From assembly GCA_017458145.1 (NCBI GenBank), contig JAFTGA010000010.1:1-34622 (forward strand): a DNA stretch of 34,622 nt, read 5' to 3'. The notes under the pieces were generated by a model. It was not told where the DNA came from, ran no database searches, and worked only from the letters and a program-made list of their open reading frames with translations. Origin of the DNA: Bacteroidales bacterium (GTDB lineage Bacteria; Bacteroidota; Bacteroidia; Bacteroidales; UBA932). The translations under genes were made by a program, and so were the position numbers. This document shows positions 24,988 to 32,752 of the stretch, in pieces; the stretch's first letter is position 1, and each line of letters opens with the position of its first letter.

Positions 24988-25632
24988 ATGACCCCGACCG
25001 TAGGATACCTGGAAGAGCGCTTCAATGCATTCAACGAAATGTGTTTCGGGAGCGCTCTTCCGCGTATTTCGATCCGGCTGAGCAACGCCCGGTCTTTCGT
25101 CGGACGCCTGCAGTACCGCAGGGTGCGCAACTGGCGGGGGAGGCCCGTGCGGAACGAAGACTTCGTCCTGCGGATCAGCACCCGCTTCGACTTGCCGGAG
25201 GCGGAGATTGAGGATACCCTCATCCACGAAATGATCCACTATTATATCGCCTGGAAAGGGCTGCGGGATTCCTCGACACACGGCCGGATCTTCCGCGCGA
25301 TGATGCAGGAGATCAACGCGAAATACGGCCGCCACCTGACCATCTCCCACAAATCCGCTCCGGAGGAACTGGACGCCGACAAGCGGATCCGCGCACATTG
25401 CCTGTGCGTGTGCAAACTCGCAGACGGGCGCACCGCCGTGACCGTCTGCGCCACCACCCGTATCCGCTCCATCCAGCGGGCCTTCCGGCTGGCTCCGTCG
25501 GTCCTGTCACAACAATGGTATGTCTCCACGGATCCCTGGTTCAACCGCTTCCCGCGCTGCCGCACGCCCAAAGTCTTTCCGATTGAGGCCGACATCCTGC
25601 TTTCGCACCTCGAAGGGGCGGAAAAAATCTGA
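24988..25632 (+). CDS. SprT-like zinc metallopeptidase-domain protein
   Basis: A 214-aa protein with the SprT/gluzincin motif LIHEMIHYYIAWKG (HExxH near residue 77) and a downstream THGRIFRAMMQEIN block carrying the third ligand histidine. The family includes SprT of E. coli and the DNA-protein-crosslink protease Spartan; bacterial roles are mostly unknown. The C-terminal half has clustered cysteines (HCLCVCK, later VCATT, RCRTP) but not the regular CxxC zinc ribbon. It lies 15 nt after kbl, so it is probably co-transcribed without an obvious functional link. Confidence 0.85.
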   Translation: MTPTVGYLEERFNAFNEMCFGSALPRISIRLSNARSFVGRLQYRRVRNWRGRPVRNEDFVLRISTRFDLPEAEIEDTLIHEMIHYYIAWKGLRDSSTHGRIFRAMMQEINAKYGRHLTISHKSAPEELDADKRIRAHCLCVCKLADGRTAVTVCATTRIRSIQRAFRLAPSVLSQQWYVSTDPWFNRFPRCRTPKVFPIEADILLSHLEGAEKI

Positions 25633-25640
25633 GATTTTTG
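25621..25640 (+). other. AT-rich dyad over the stop codon of the SprT-like gene
   Basis: AAAAATC, TGA, GATTTTT: a 7-bp inverted repeat whose loop is the stop codon at 25630-25632. It directly precedes the -7 box of the next gene. It may be a weak terminator; the stem has only one G-C pair. Confidence 0.3.
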
Positions 25641-25648
25641 TATCTTTG
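25641..25648 (+). promoter_or_regulatory. -7 box TATCTTTG of the beta-propeller lipoprotein gene
   Basis: TATCTTTG is a strong TAnnTTTG match, 24 nt before the ATG at 25673. No TTTG is found at about 20 bp upstream. Confidence 0.55.
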
Positions 25649-25672
25649 CATCAAACCCATAAACCAATTCGC

Positions 25673-26911
25673 ATGAAACCGTTCCACCTGCTTTCTTTGG
25701 CAGCCGCCTTGACGTTCGTCGCCTGCCAGCCCCGGGTCAAAAGCCCGGAAGAATCCGCCCTGTTCAAGCCTTTTACCGATCCGGAATCCGGCGTCGTCTC
25801 CTATGTGCTTCAATACGGAGCCCCCGACGACAACCGCCAGTCCGTCTATTTCACCTGCAAATCGATGACCGAAGACGGGCGTTTCCTCGTGTTCTGGCAC
25901 ACCGAAGGCAATGAAAAGAAACCCGGCGGTCCGGGCCCCCGCCACCAGATGCTGGCCGACCTGGCCACGGACCAGGTTTACGACCTGGGCCTGTCGACCA
26001 TGACACCGTTCGTGGAGACCAAGGAGGACTATGTCGTCTGGGGCGACCGCGAACGCGGCTTTTTCCGCGTGGACTTCAAGGATCCCAAACACGAGGCGAA
26101 AAAGCTCTGCGACGTTCCTGCCGAGCTGAAAGCCCTCGGCGAAGTCCGCCGTCTGGCAACCCACCTCACGCTCACTTCCGACCGCACCCGCGCCTTCCTG
26201 GACACGGAAATCCTCACGCCGGAAGGGAAGTCCCGCTATATCCAGGGCATGCTCAATCTGCAGGACGGCTCCTGGGAAGAGTGGGGAGAGACAGAGTGGA
26301 ACTGCAACCACGGCCAGGTCAATCCGGTGGATGATTCGCTCGCGATGGTGGCCTGGGAAGGCTGCTGGGACGAGGCCGGACAGGCTTATCAGAAAGAGAC
26401 CGGCTGGTATCCCCGCATGTGGCTGGTCCGCAAGGGTTCCAAAGAGCTTCTTCCGGCAAAGGACATCAATTTCGCTTCCCACGAGATCTGGGATGATGAC
26501 GGCAAGGGCATTTCCTGGTGCGGCCACGGCTGGATCACGGAGGAGCAGTGTGTCTACCACCACGACCTCGCCACGGGTGAGCAGCAGGCCTGGGCCAAGG
26601 TGCCCGGGGCCCGGCACAATACCTGCTCTCCGGACAACAAATACGTCGTCACGGACCAGGCGCCCGAGACCTGGTGGCGCGGCTGCAAGTGGCGTGTGGC
26701 ATTCTACAACCGCGAGACGGGCAAATATGTATGGCTCTATTCCACGCGCGAGCCGCTGATGCCGCAGGACAACCAGTCCCGCCTGCATCCCGACCCGCAC
26801 CCCGCCTTCGTGATGAACGGCCAGTACATCGTCTGCACCGCCAACAACGCCGACGGCCACATGGACCTCTTCCTGACCCCCGTGGACCAGCTCATCGAGA
26901 AGACGAAATAG
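25673..26911 (+). CDS. Lipoprotein of the oligogalacturonate-lyase (PL22)-like beta-propeller type
   Basis: The product (412 aa) begins with a lipoprotein signal (FVAC, Cys18); the ATG at 25673 is chosen because upstream codons overlap the previous gene. The body resembles oligogalacturonate lyase propellers: NHGQVNPVDD (H213), SHEIWDDDGKGISW (H270), HNTCSPDNKYVVTD and a QSRLHPDPHPAF block (Q368, H372, H376), comparable to the Gln/His metal site of that family but with wider spacing. It could be a lyase acting on uronate oligosaccharides or a non-catalytic relative. No other polysaccharide-use genes are nearby. Family moderately supported, activity uncertain. Confidence 0.7.
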   Translation: MKPFHLLSLAAALTFVACQPRVKSPEESALFKPFTDPESGVVSYVLQYGAPDDNRQSVYFTCKSMTEDGRFLVFWHTEGNEKKPGGPGPRHQMLADLATDQVYDLGLSTMTPFVETKEDYVVWGDRERGFFRVDFKDPKHEAKKLCDVPAELKALGEVRRLATHLTLTSDRTRAFLDTEILTPEGKSRYIQGMLNLQDGSWEEWGETEWNCNHGQVNPVDDSLAMVAWEGCWDEAGQAYQKETGWYPRMWLVRKGSKELLPAKDINFASHEIWDDDGKGISWCGHGWITEEQCVYHHDLATGEQQAWAKVPGARHNTCSPDNKYVVTDQAPETWWRGCKWRVAFYNRETGKYVWLYSTREPLMPQDNQSRLHPDPHPAFVMNGQYIVCTANNADGHMDLFLTPVDQLIEKTK

Positions 26912-26933
26912 GTCCTGCCCGACCCGATTCTCC

Positions 26934-26961
26934 GTCATGCCCGGCTCCGACCGGGCATCTT
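26934..26961 (+). repeat. Palindromic 3'-end repeat, copy 3
   Basis: GTCATGCCCGGCTCCGACC, then GGGCATCTTC, 22 nt after the stop of the lipoprotein gene. ATGCCCGG/CCGGGCAT form a perfect 8-bp stem. Here CTTCTTTT follows, so this copy could end transcription. The stem has a compensated change (ATGC/GCAT) relative to copies 1 and 2 (ATTC/GAAT), which points to conserved structure. The rest of the 233-nt gap holds only the promoter box at 27098. Confidence 0.75.
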
Positions 26962-27097
26962 CTTTTCCGCCGCCAGGCGGGGTTGAAACCATCCGGCTCG
27001 TTTCAGAAACAGATCTACACGAAAGTGCCTTTCTGCTCGTGACCAGGAGGATCCGACAAGGATTCGTTTTTGCAACCCGATTGCATGGAGGCCCGGC

Positions 27098-27105
27098 TAT
27101 CTTTG
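27098..27105 (+). promoter_or_regulatory. -7 box TATCTTTG of the methyltransferase gene
   Basis: TATCTTTG fits TAnnTTTG, 39 nt before the ATG at 27145. A TTTTTG at 27067-27072 is 25 bp upstream, slightly too far for a standard -33 box. Confidence 0.5.
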
Positions 27106-27144
27106 CATCGGAACAAAGTGACAAACCCTTAAATAACTCTGCCG

Positions 27145-27972
27145 ATGTCCAGATTTCAAGGCGTACCGGATACGCTCTATATCCCGCTCGTTGCAAGGAT
27201 TTACGCCTCCAGGCGGTTTCCGGAGTATTTCTACGACCCCAAAGCGCTTTCCCTGGAAAGCGAAATCCCTTCCGACAGCATCCAGAAAGCCGCCGGAGAA
27301 TACTTCAATCTCGCCTCCGTGGCCCGCTATCATAACCTGGATGCCATCACACGGGAGTTCCTCTCGCGCACAGGCGGCCGGGGGAATGTCGTGAACCTGG
27401 GATGCGGGCTTGACACTGCATGCGACCGGATCGGGGAGAGGGGAGCGCATTTCTACAGTTCCGACCTTCCGGAGGTGATCGCCACGCGGGAGCGGGTCAT
27501 CGGCACCGGGCCCAATGAGACGCTGATCCCGGCGGACTTGTTTTCCCTCGACTGGGCCGACGGCATGGACTCCACCCTTCCGACACTCATCCTCGTCTCC
27601 GGTGTTTTCCAGTACTTTCCCCACGCAAAGGTCACAGGCTTTGTAAAAGCCCTGAAAGGGCGGTTTCCAGAAGGAGAATTGGTCTTTGATGCCGCCGACA
27701 AACTGGGACTGGCCGTCGCCAACCGTTTCGTCCGGAAATCCGGGAACACCTCGGCCATGATGCATTTCTACGTCAACGACGCCCAAGCCTTCGCCGAAGA
27801 GACCGGCACCGTTCTGGCCGAATGCAGATTGTTCTACACAGACACCCGAAAGCTGCTGCGGGGAAAGGTCAAGCCGGGCACCGCATTCCTGATGTGGGGC
27901 AGCGACCTCCTCGGAAACGGGAAAATACTTCACCTGTCCTGGAGGTCTGCCCACGAATCATCCGGGAACTAA
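27145..27972 (+). CDS. Class I methyltransferase of the leucine carboxyl methyltransferase (LCM) family
   Basis: SAM-dependent methyltransferase (275 aa) of the LCMT/TcmP family. Seen: the N-terminal TLYIPLVARIYASRRFPEYF, the SAM-binding VVNLGCGLDTACDRIG (usually GCGLDTR), the acidic SSDLPEVI after strand 2 and SGVFQYFP. Family members O-methylate carboxyl groups of proteins or small molecules; the bacterial substrate here is unknown. Its stop overlaps the stop of the convergent GLUG-repeat gene by 2-4 nt. Confidence 0.85.
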   Translation: MSRFQGVPDTLYIPLVARIYASRRFPEYFYDPKALSLESEIPSDSIQKAAGEYFNLASVARYHNLDAITREFLSRTGGRGNVVNLGCGLDTACDRIGERGAHFYSSDLPEVIATRERVIGTGPNETLIPADLFSLDWADGMDSTLPTLILVSGVFQYFPHAKVTGFVKALKGRFPEGELVFDAADKLGLAVANRFVRKSGNTSAMMHFYVNDAQAFAEETGTVLAECRLFYTDTRKLLRGKVKPGTAFLMWGSDLLGNGKILHLSWRSAHESSGN

Positions 27973-29309
27973 CCGTTCTCGACGATGTATTTCATCTGCA
28001 TCCCGTTGTATTCGAAAGCGGGGACCGCTCCGCTGCCGCAAATCGCCTCCTCGATGAGATTCCCCACATTATCGGCGTGGAAAGTGCCTTCGGCCCGGTT
28101 GTCTTTCAGAACGGTTTCCGTGACTCCCTGCATCATGCCGAACACCGCATACTGGAAATTGTATTCTCCGAGGATACCGCCTGCCTGAATGCTGCGTGTT
28201 CCTTTGGCCTGGATGCTCGTCCGGGCGGTGTTTCCGCTCACGATTCCGTACCGTTCACTGCCTGCCAGGCCGCCGACTGCCACCTGGCCACTGCCGTTGT
28301 CTCCGCTGACGGAGATGCTGCCTTCGGCCAGACTGTTTTTGATGTAGGTAGAACCCGCCTGCAGACCGCCGATATAGGATGTCTGTTCGCCTTCAGCATC
28401 CGCCCTGTCGTATTCCACGTCAATCTCCACACGGGCGGAACAGCTGTCTGTCTGGCTGTACGACTCTCCGGCCAGACCGCCTGCGAAGAGGATGCCGCCT
28501 GCCCGGTTGGCCGTCCTGACCTTGATCCGGCCATCGGCCTGGCAGTTTTGAATCGTTCCGTCCCAGACACCGGCGATCAGGCCGGCAACGCTGATGTATG
28601 TCGTCCGGGCTTCCCGGTCAATTTCCACGCAAGTCTGCATTCCTTTTACGCAGATTCCTTCCAGGATGCAATGGCGCCCCCTGTCCTGGCGCATCATTCC
28701 GGCGACGGTGCCCGCGTACAGAACCGCCCCCTTCACATTGATGAAAGGCGCCGAAATGACGAGATTATGCACCTCGCCGTTGGAAATGGCGCCGAAAAGA
28801 CCGCACTGGCAGAACGGAAACGCTCCTTCGATCCGCATCCTGCTTATGGTATGCCCGTTGCCGTCCAGGCGGCCTTTGAAGGCATGTACCCACCATTCGG
28901 CATCGGCATATTCATAGTCGGGCTCATAGTTTCCGATGGGCTGCCACTGGCCGAAGGAAGACAGGTCGATGTCATTGTACAGGACATACCAGCCATAAAG
29001 GTCCTTGCGCACAGCATCCAGTTCTTCAGCAGTACGGATAGGGACGGGAGCCGCCCAACGGGCATACAGGGTCATGGAACGGGTGACGGGCATCCATTCA
29101 ACCGGGGGTTTCATGAATTCCGGGGTCTTGGCTCCGAACAGCCATTCCTTCGTGCACGCGCGGTCTTCGTACCAGCCCGCGAAACGGTAGCCCGAGCGTT
29201 CAGGAAGCGGCTTCTGGGAAAGGGCCATTTCCTTGTCCTTGGGCACGGTGACAGGCTGAGGGGCCGCTTCGTCGGTATTGTAGTTGAGATCGAATTGAAC
29301 AGTGTACAT
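27969..29309 (-). CDS. GLUG-repeat protein with an N-terminal Listeria-Bacteroides repeat, no signal peptide
   Basis: The product (446 aa) starts directly with an InlB B-repeat/Flg_new module (YTVQFDLNYNT...GYRFAGWYEDRACTKEW...LYARW, about residues 2-86). Then comes the WYVLYNDIDLSSFGQWQPIG...GRLDGNGHTISRM entry typical of GLUG proteins, and several GLUG-like repeats (LFGAISNGEVHNLVI; AGLIAGVWDGTIQNC; GGLAGESYSQ; GGLAGSERYG; GGILGEYNFQ). Such proteins are normally exported adhesin-like surface proteins, but no signal peptide or lipobox is seen. With the decayed lipoprotein gene just upstream it may be a truncated remnant. Confidence 0.75.
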   Translation of the reverse strand: MYTVQFDLNYNTDEAAPQPVTVPKDKEMALSQKPLPERSGYRFAGWYEDRACTKEWLFGAKTPEFMKPPVEWMPVTRSMTLYARWAAPVPIRTAEELDAVRKDLYGWYVLYNDIDLSSFGQWQPIGNYEPDYEYADAEWWVHAFKGRLDGNGHTISRMRIEGAFPFCQCGLFGAISNGEVHNLVISAPFINVKGAVLYAGTVAGMMRQDRGRHCILEGICVKGMQTCVEIDREARTTYISVAGLIAGVWDGTIQNCQADGRIKVRTANRAGGILFAGGLAGESYSQTDSCSARVEIDVEYDRADAEGEQTSYIGGLQAGSTYIKNSLAEGSISVSGDNGSGQVAVGGLAGSERYGIVSGNTARTSIQAKGTRSIQAGGILGEYNFQYAVFGMMQGVTETVLKDNRAEGTFHADNVGNLIEEAICGSGAVPAFEYNGMQMKYIVENG

Positions 29310-29332
29310 TTTTATTCACATTTTAAGAGTTG

Positions 29333-29632
29333 CTACGGAGCAGGATAAATCAACGGACTGGCCGCAAGGTAGGTGTTGCCGCCGTTCTGGTAGTCCGATC
29401 CGCTGAACGGCTCGCTGGGAGTCAATATTCAGTCTTTTCCGCCGTCAAACTCCAGGGAGACATATTTGCTGCCGATACCGTCGAAGAAGACAAGAATTCT
29501 CCCAGACGGCATTCTCCGCCTTGGTCTCCAGGACATTGATATCAAAAGAGATCGGCGTATCCGCAGAGGGCATCTGCTTGCCGCAGGATGCCATCCAGCA
29601 GGCAAGGCCGATCAACAGAAAAATCTCTTCAT
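29333..29632 (-). pseudogene. Decayed surface lipoprotein gene (fimbrillin-like?)
   Basis: From ATG 29632, one missing base in the T run (29619-29623) breaks a clear lipoprotein signal that would read MKRFFLLIGLACWMASCGKQ. The next frame continues PISFDINVLETKAENAVW. A second shift near 29494-29503 (GAGAGA to GAGA is enough) leads to ILVFFDGIGSKYVSLEFDG, then an in-frame TGA (29431-29429) where TGG is likely ancestral, and on to SDYQNGGNTYLAASPLIYPA and TAG at 29333. Resemblance to fimbrillin-type lipoproteins is an impression only. Sequencing error could explain a single shift, less easily three lesions. Confidence 0.65.
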
Positions 29633-29650
29633 AGTTCTATTCGTATTACA

Positions 29651-30259
29651 CTACCACTTGTCATAGTGGATGTTCTCCGGCTTCCATTTGTCCTTCGGCT
29701 GCTCCTCTCCGGCAGGATAGCCCACAGGGATGATACAGTAGGGGGTGACGCTGTCCGGCAGGCCGAGCACGGTGCGGGCCTGGGTCATCCGCTCCTCATA
29801 AGGGTAGCAGGCAGTCCAGACGGCTCCCAGGCCGAGCGCCTCGGCCGCCAGCAGGAGATTCTCCGCGGCAGCGGCGCAGTCGGCGTTCCAGTTGCCGTTC
29901 GGCACCATCGGGGGCTCGGCGCCTTCCTGCACGGGGCGCCCTTTCATCATCGTCTCGCCGCAGACCACGAACACGGCCGGCGCCTTGGCGCTCAGTCCGC
30001 CCAGGTCCCGGCGGACCTCCGCGTCGGTCACGACCACGAAGCGCCAGGGCTGCAGGTTCATCCCGGACGGCGCGGACATCGCGGCGCGGAGCAGCGTTTC
30101 AATCTGTCCGGAAGAAAGAGACTGCTCCGTATAGGAGCGGACGCTCTTGCGGTTGAATATGTTCTGCAGGGCGGCATTTTCGTCCTGGTCGGAGGCAGGG
30201 GAGCAGGCGACGGCGGCAAAGGCCAGTGCAAGCAAAGCGAATTGGATCTTTTTCATCAT
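29651..30259 (-). CDS. Nitroreductase-family lipoprotein
   Basis: The product (202 aa) has a lipoprotein signal ending AVAC (Cys19), then a nitroreductase domain: FNRKSVRSYTEQSLS with the FMN-phosphate RxSxR motif, APSGMNLQPWRFVVV, AAAENLLLAAEALGLGAVW and a C-terminal IPVGYPAGEEQPK. The family uses FMN and NAD(P)H to reduce nitro groups, quinones or flavins. Export of such an enzyme is unusual, since it needs FMN and a reductant outside the cytosol. It follows the MFS gene after 10 nt, so both are probably one operon. Confidence 0.88.
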   Translation of the reverse strand: MMKKIQFALLALAFAAVACSPASDQDENAALQNIFNRKSVRSYTEQSLSSGQIETLLRAAMSAPSGMNLQPWRFVVVTDAEVRRDLGGLSAKAPAVFVVCGETMMKGRPVQEGAEPPMVPNGNWNADCAAAAENLLLAAEALGLGAVWTACYPYEERMTQARTVLGLPDSVTPYCIIPVGYPAGEEQPKDKWKPENIHYDKW

Positions 30260-30269
30260 TTAAATAATG

Positions 30270-31547
30270 CTATTTCCGGGTTTTCTGCGGATCTTTGAAG
30301 AGGATGGCGAAAAGGATGCCGACCACCAGGGCATAGGCGGCAAAGATGTACCAGGCGGTGCTCCAGGACGGCTCGGCGGCATTGTAAACGAAATGGTTGA
30401 CCACACGTCCGGCCGCCCAGGTGCCGATCGAAGCGCCCAGGCCGTTGGTCATCAGCATGAAGAGCCCCTGGGCCGAGGACCGGATACCCTTGTCAGTGTT
30501 CTCGTTGACGAACAGGGAGCCGGAGATGTTGAAGAAGTCGAAGGCCACGCCGTAGACCAGGCAGCTGAGGACGAACATCCACACGCCGCCGCCCGGATTG
30601 CCGGCGCCGAAGAAGCCGAAGCGGAACACCCAGGCGAACATGGCGATGAGCATCACCTTCTTGATGCCGAATTTTTTCATGAAGAAGGGGATCAGCAGAA
30701 TGCAGAGGGTTTCGGAGACCTGGCTCAGGGAAATCAGCGCATTGGCGTTGTTAGCCCCCCAGGCATTCGCATAGAGCGGGTTGTCCTTGAAGGAGGTGAT
30801 GAAGGTATTGGCGTAGCCGTTGGTGACCTGCAGGGAGGCGCCGAGCAGCATCGAGAAGATGAAGAACACGGCGAACTGGCGGTCCTTGAAGAGCCGGAAG
30901 GCACTCAGGCCGGTGGCCTCGGCGAAGGACTGCGTGCCTTCAGACTTCGGCTTACACGGGCAGTTCGGCAGGGTCAGGGCATAGCCGCAGAGCAGCAGGC
31001 TGATGATACCGGACACGAAGAACTGGTTGTAGGTATGCTGGAATTGGACGCCGTCGGATCCCTTGACGAAATTGACAAAAAGCATCGTCAGGATGAAGCC
31101 CACGGTGCCGAACACGCGAATCGGCGGGAAGTCCTTGACCGGATCCTTGCCCGCCTTCTCCAGCGCGTTGTAGGCCACGGAATTGGAAATGGCGATCGTC
31201 GGCATGAAGAATGCGATGCTCAGGGCATACAGGGCATAGAACGGTCCGAACTGGATGCCGGCGCCGGCGCGCATGGCATAGAAGCCCGCTCCCAGCATCG
31301 CCAGGCCGGCGACGCCCTGACAGAGCGAGAGCACCTTCTGGGCGGGGATCCACTTGTCGGCAATGATGCCCATCAGAGCGGGCATGAAAATCGAGACAAA
31401 GCCCTGCGTGGCGAAGAAAAGCCAGATCTGCGGGCCGAAGCCGCTGCGCGCAAGGAAACTTCCCATCGAGGTGAGGTAGGCGCCCCACGCGGCGAACTCC
31501 AGGAAGTTCATGATGATCAGTTTGACACTGACGTTGGATTGGTTCAT
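30270..31547 (-). CDS. Nucleoside:H+ symporter-like MFS transporter (NupG family)
   Basis: Twelve-helix MFS protein of 425 aa. The N-terminus VKLIIMNFLEFAAWGAYLTSM, PALMGIIADKWIPAQKVLSL and the helix-10/11 block GVAFDFFNISGSLFVNENTD match the NupG/XapB nucleoside:H+ symporter family. Probable proton-driven nucleoside import through the inner membrane; exact substrates cannot be read from sequence. Divergent from tgt. Confidence 0.9.
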   Translation of the reverse strand: MNQSNVSVKLIIMNFLEFAAWGAYLTSMGSFLARSGFGPQIWLFFATQGFVSIFMPALMGIIADKWIPAQKVLSLCQGVAGLAMLGAGFYAMRAGAGIQFGPFYALYALSIAFFMPTIAISNSVAYNALEKAGKDPVKDFPPIRVFGTVGFILTMLFVNFVKGSDGVQFQHTYNQFFVSGIISLLLCGYALTLPNCPCKPKSEGTQSFAEATGLSAFRLFKDRQFAVFFIFSMLLGASLQVTNGYANTFITSFKDNPLYANAWGANNANALISLSQVSETLCILLIPFFMKKFGIKKVMLIAMFAWVFRFGFFGAGNPGGGVWMFVLSCLVYGVAFDFFNISGSLFVNENTDKGIRSSAQGLFMLMTNGLGASIGTWAAGRVVNHFVYNAAEPSWSTAWYIFAAYALVVGILFAILFKDPQKTRK

Positions 31548-31575
31548 AAAAGCTGTTTCGTTAGAGTTGTATCTA

Positions 31576-31583
31576 CAAAAGTA
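31576..31583 (-). promoter_or_regulatory. -7 box TACTTTTG of the nucleoside transporter gene
   Basis: Minus-strand TACTTTTG fits TAnnTTTG and lies 28 nt before the ATG at 31547. No -33 TTTG at the expected distance. Confidence 0.45.
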
Positions 31584-31605
31584 CGAGTTTTTCGCGGGAT
31601 TTCAC

Positions 31606-31613
31606 TATCTTTG
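31606..31613 (+). promoter_or_regulatory. -7 box TATCTTTG directly before tgt
   Basis: TATCTTTG ends only 4 nt before the ATG at 31618. Transcription would begin at or just after that ATG, so the tgt message is predicted to be leaderless or to use the second ATG at 31627. Confidence 0.5.
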
Positions 31614-31617
31614 AAGG

Positions 31618-32748
31618 ATGAAATTTATGAAGACAGCGGCCGATCCGCATTCCAGCGCCCGCGCGGGCGTGATCGAAACGGACCACGGCCGGATCCATAC
31701 ACCCATTTTCATGCCCGTCGGGACCGTCGGCTCCGTCAAGGGCGTCTATCACCGGGACCTTCGCGAGGATATCCGGGCGGAGATCATCCTGGGCAACACC
31801 TACCACCTCTATCTCCGTCCCGGCCTGGACACCCTCCGGGCGGCCGGAGGACTGCACAGATTCGAAGCGTGGGACCGTCCGATCCTGACCGACAGCGGGG
31901 GCTTCCAGGTCTTCTCCCTGAGCCCGATCCGCAAGCTCACCCCGGACGGCTGCACGTTCCGCAGCCACATCGACGGCTCCCGGCACAGCTTCACTCCCGA
32001 GAACAACGTGGACACGCAGCGCATCATCGGCGCCGACATCATGATGGCGCTAGACGAGTGCTGCCCCGGCGACGCCGACCACGCCTACGCCCGCAAGAGC
32101 CTGGACCTGACCAAAGGCTGGCTGGAGCGTTTCGCGGAGCGCTTCCGGCAGACGGAGCCGCTCTACGGCTATTCGCAGACCTTCTTCCCGATCATCCAGG
32201 GATGCGTCTATCCCGACCTGCGCCGGGAAGCGGCGGACCACGCCGTCCAGCTGGGGGCCGAAGGATATGCCATCGGCGGCCTGGCGGTGGGGGAGCCCAC
32301 GGAGAAGATGTACGAGATGCTCGAGCTGGTCTGCCCGCTGCTGCCGGACGACCGTCCGCGCTACCTGATGGGCGTCGGTACCCCCGCCAACATCCTGGAA
32401 GGAATCGCGCGCGGCGTGGACATGTTCGACTGCGTGATGCCGACACGCAACGGACGGAACGGGATGCTGTTCACCTGGGACGGCATCATGAACATGCGCA
32501 ACGCCAAGTGGGCGGAGGATTTCTCCGAACTGGACCCGGACGGCGCCTCGTTCGTGGACCACACCTACACCCGGGCCTACCTGCACCACCTTTTCGTGGC
32601 CGGGGAGATGTTCGCCGCGATGCTCGCCAGCGAGCACAACCTCGCTTTCTACCTGGACCTGGTCCGTACCGCGCGCCAGCATATCGAGGCCGGTGATTTT
32701 GCAGCCTGGAAGGAGCAGACGCTGGAGCGCGTGACAAGAAGACTGTAA
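31618..32748 (+). CDS. tgt: tRNA-guanine transglycosylase lacking the zinc cysteines
   Basis: Exchanges guanine-34 of GUN-anticodon tRNAs for a queuosine precursor. Conserved: TDSGGFQVFSL (D92, general base), the nucleophile D271 in MFDCVMPTRNGRNG, YAIGGLAVGEP and RAYLHHLF. In ordinary bacterial Tgt a CxCxxC motif lies between the 'DP' after the nucleophile block and 'YLHHL' and binds zinc with a later histidine; here the segment reads DPDGASFVDHTYTRAYLHHL with no cysteine, and none occurs after C272. Length 376 aa is normal. The second ATG (31627) may be the true start because the promoter box ends at 31613. First gene of tgt-lptG-dut-murF. Confidence 0.93.
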   Translation: MKFMKTAADPHSSARAGVIETDHGRIHTPIFMPVGTVGSVKGVYHRDLREDIRAEIILGNTYHLYLRPGLDTLRAAGGLHRFEAWDRPILTDSGGFQVFSLSPIRKLTPDGCTFRSHIDGSRHSFTPENNVDTQRIIGADIMMALDECCPGDADHAYARKSLDLTKGWLERFAERFRQTEPLYGYSQTFFPIIQGCVYPDLRREAADHAVQLGAEGYAIGGLAVGEPTEKMYEMLELVCPLLPDDRPRYLMGVGTPANILEGIARGVDMFDCVMPTRNGRNGMLFTWDGIMNMRNAKWAEDFSELDPDGASFVDHTYTRAYLHHLFVAGEMFAAMLASEHNLAFYLDLVRTARQHIEAGDFAAWKEQTLERVTRRL

Positions 32749-32752
32749 CGGC

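Noticed and set aside
25520-25672. Longer N-terminus for the PL22-like lipoprotein
   Set aside because: It would overlap the SprT-like gene and bury the lipoprotein signal and promoter box; ATG 25673 is clearly better.
26962-27097. Small gene in the gap before the methyltransferase
   Set aside because: Short open frames exist but show no start context, signal or known motif.
30267-32696. Plus-strand ORF of 809 codons
   Set aside because: First half is antisense to the nucleoside transporter, second half is the wrong frame of tgt.
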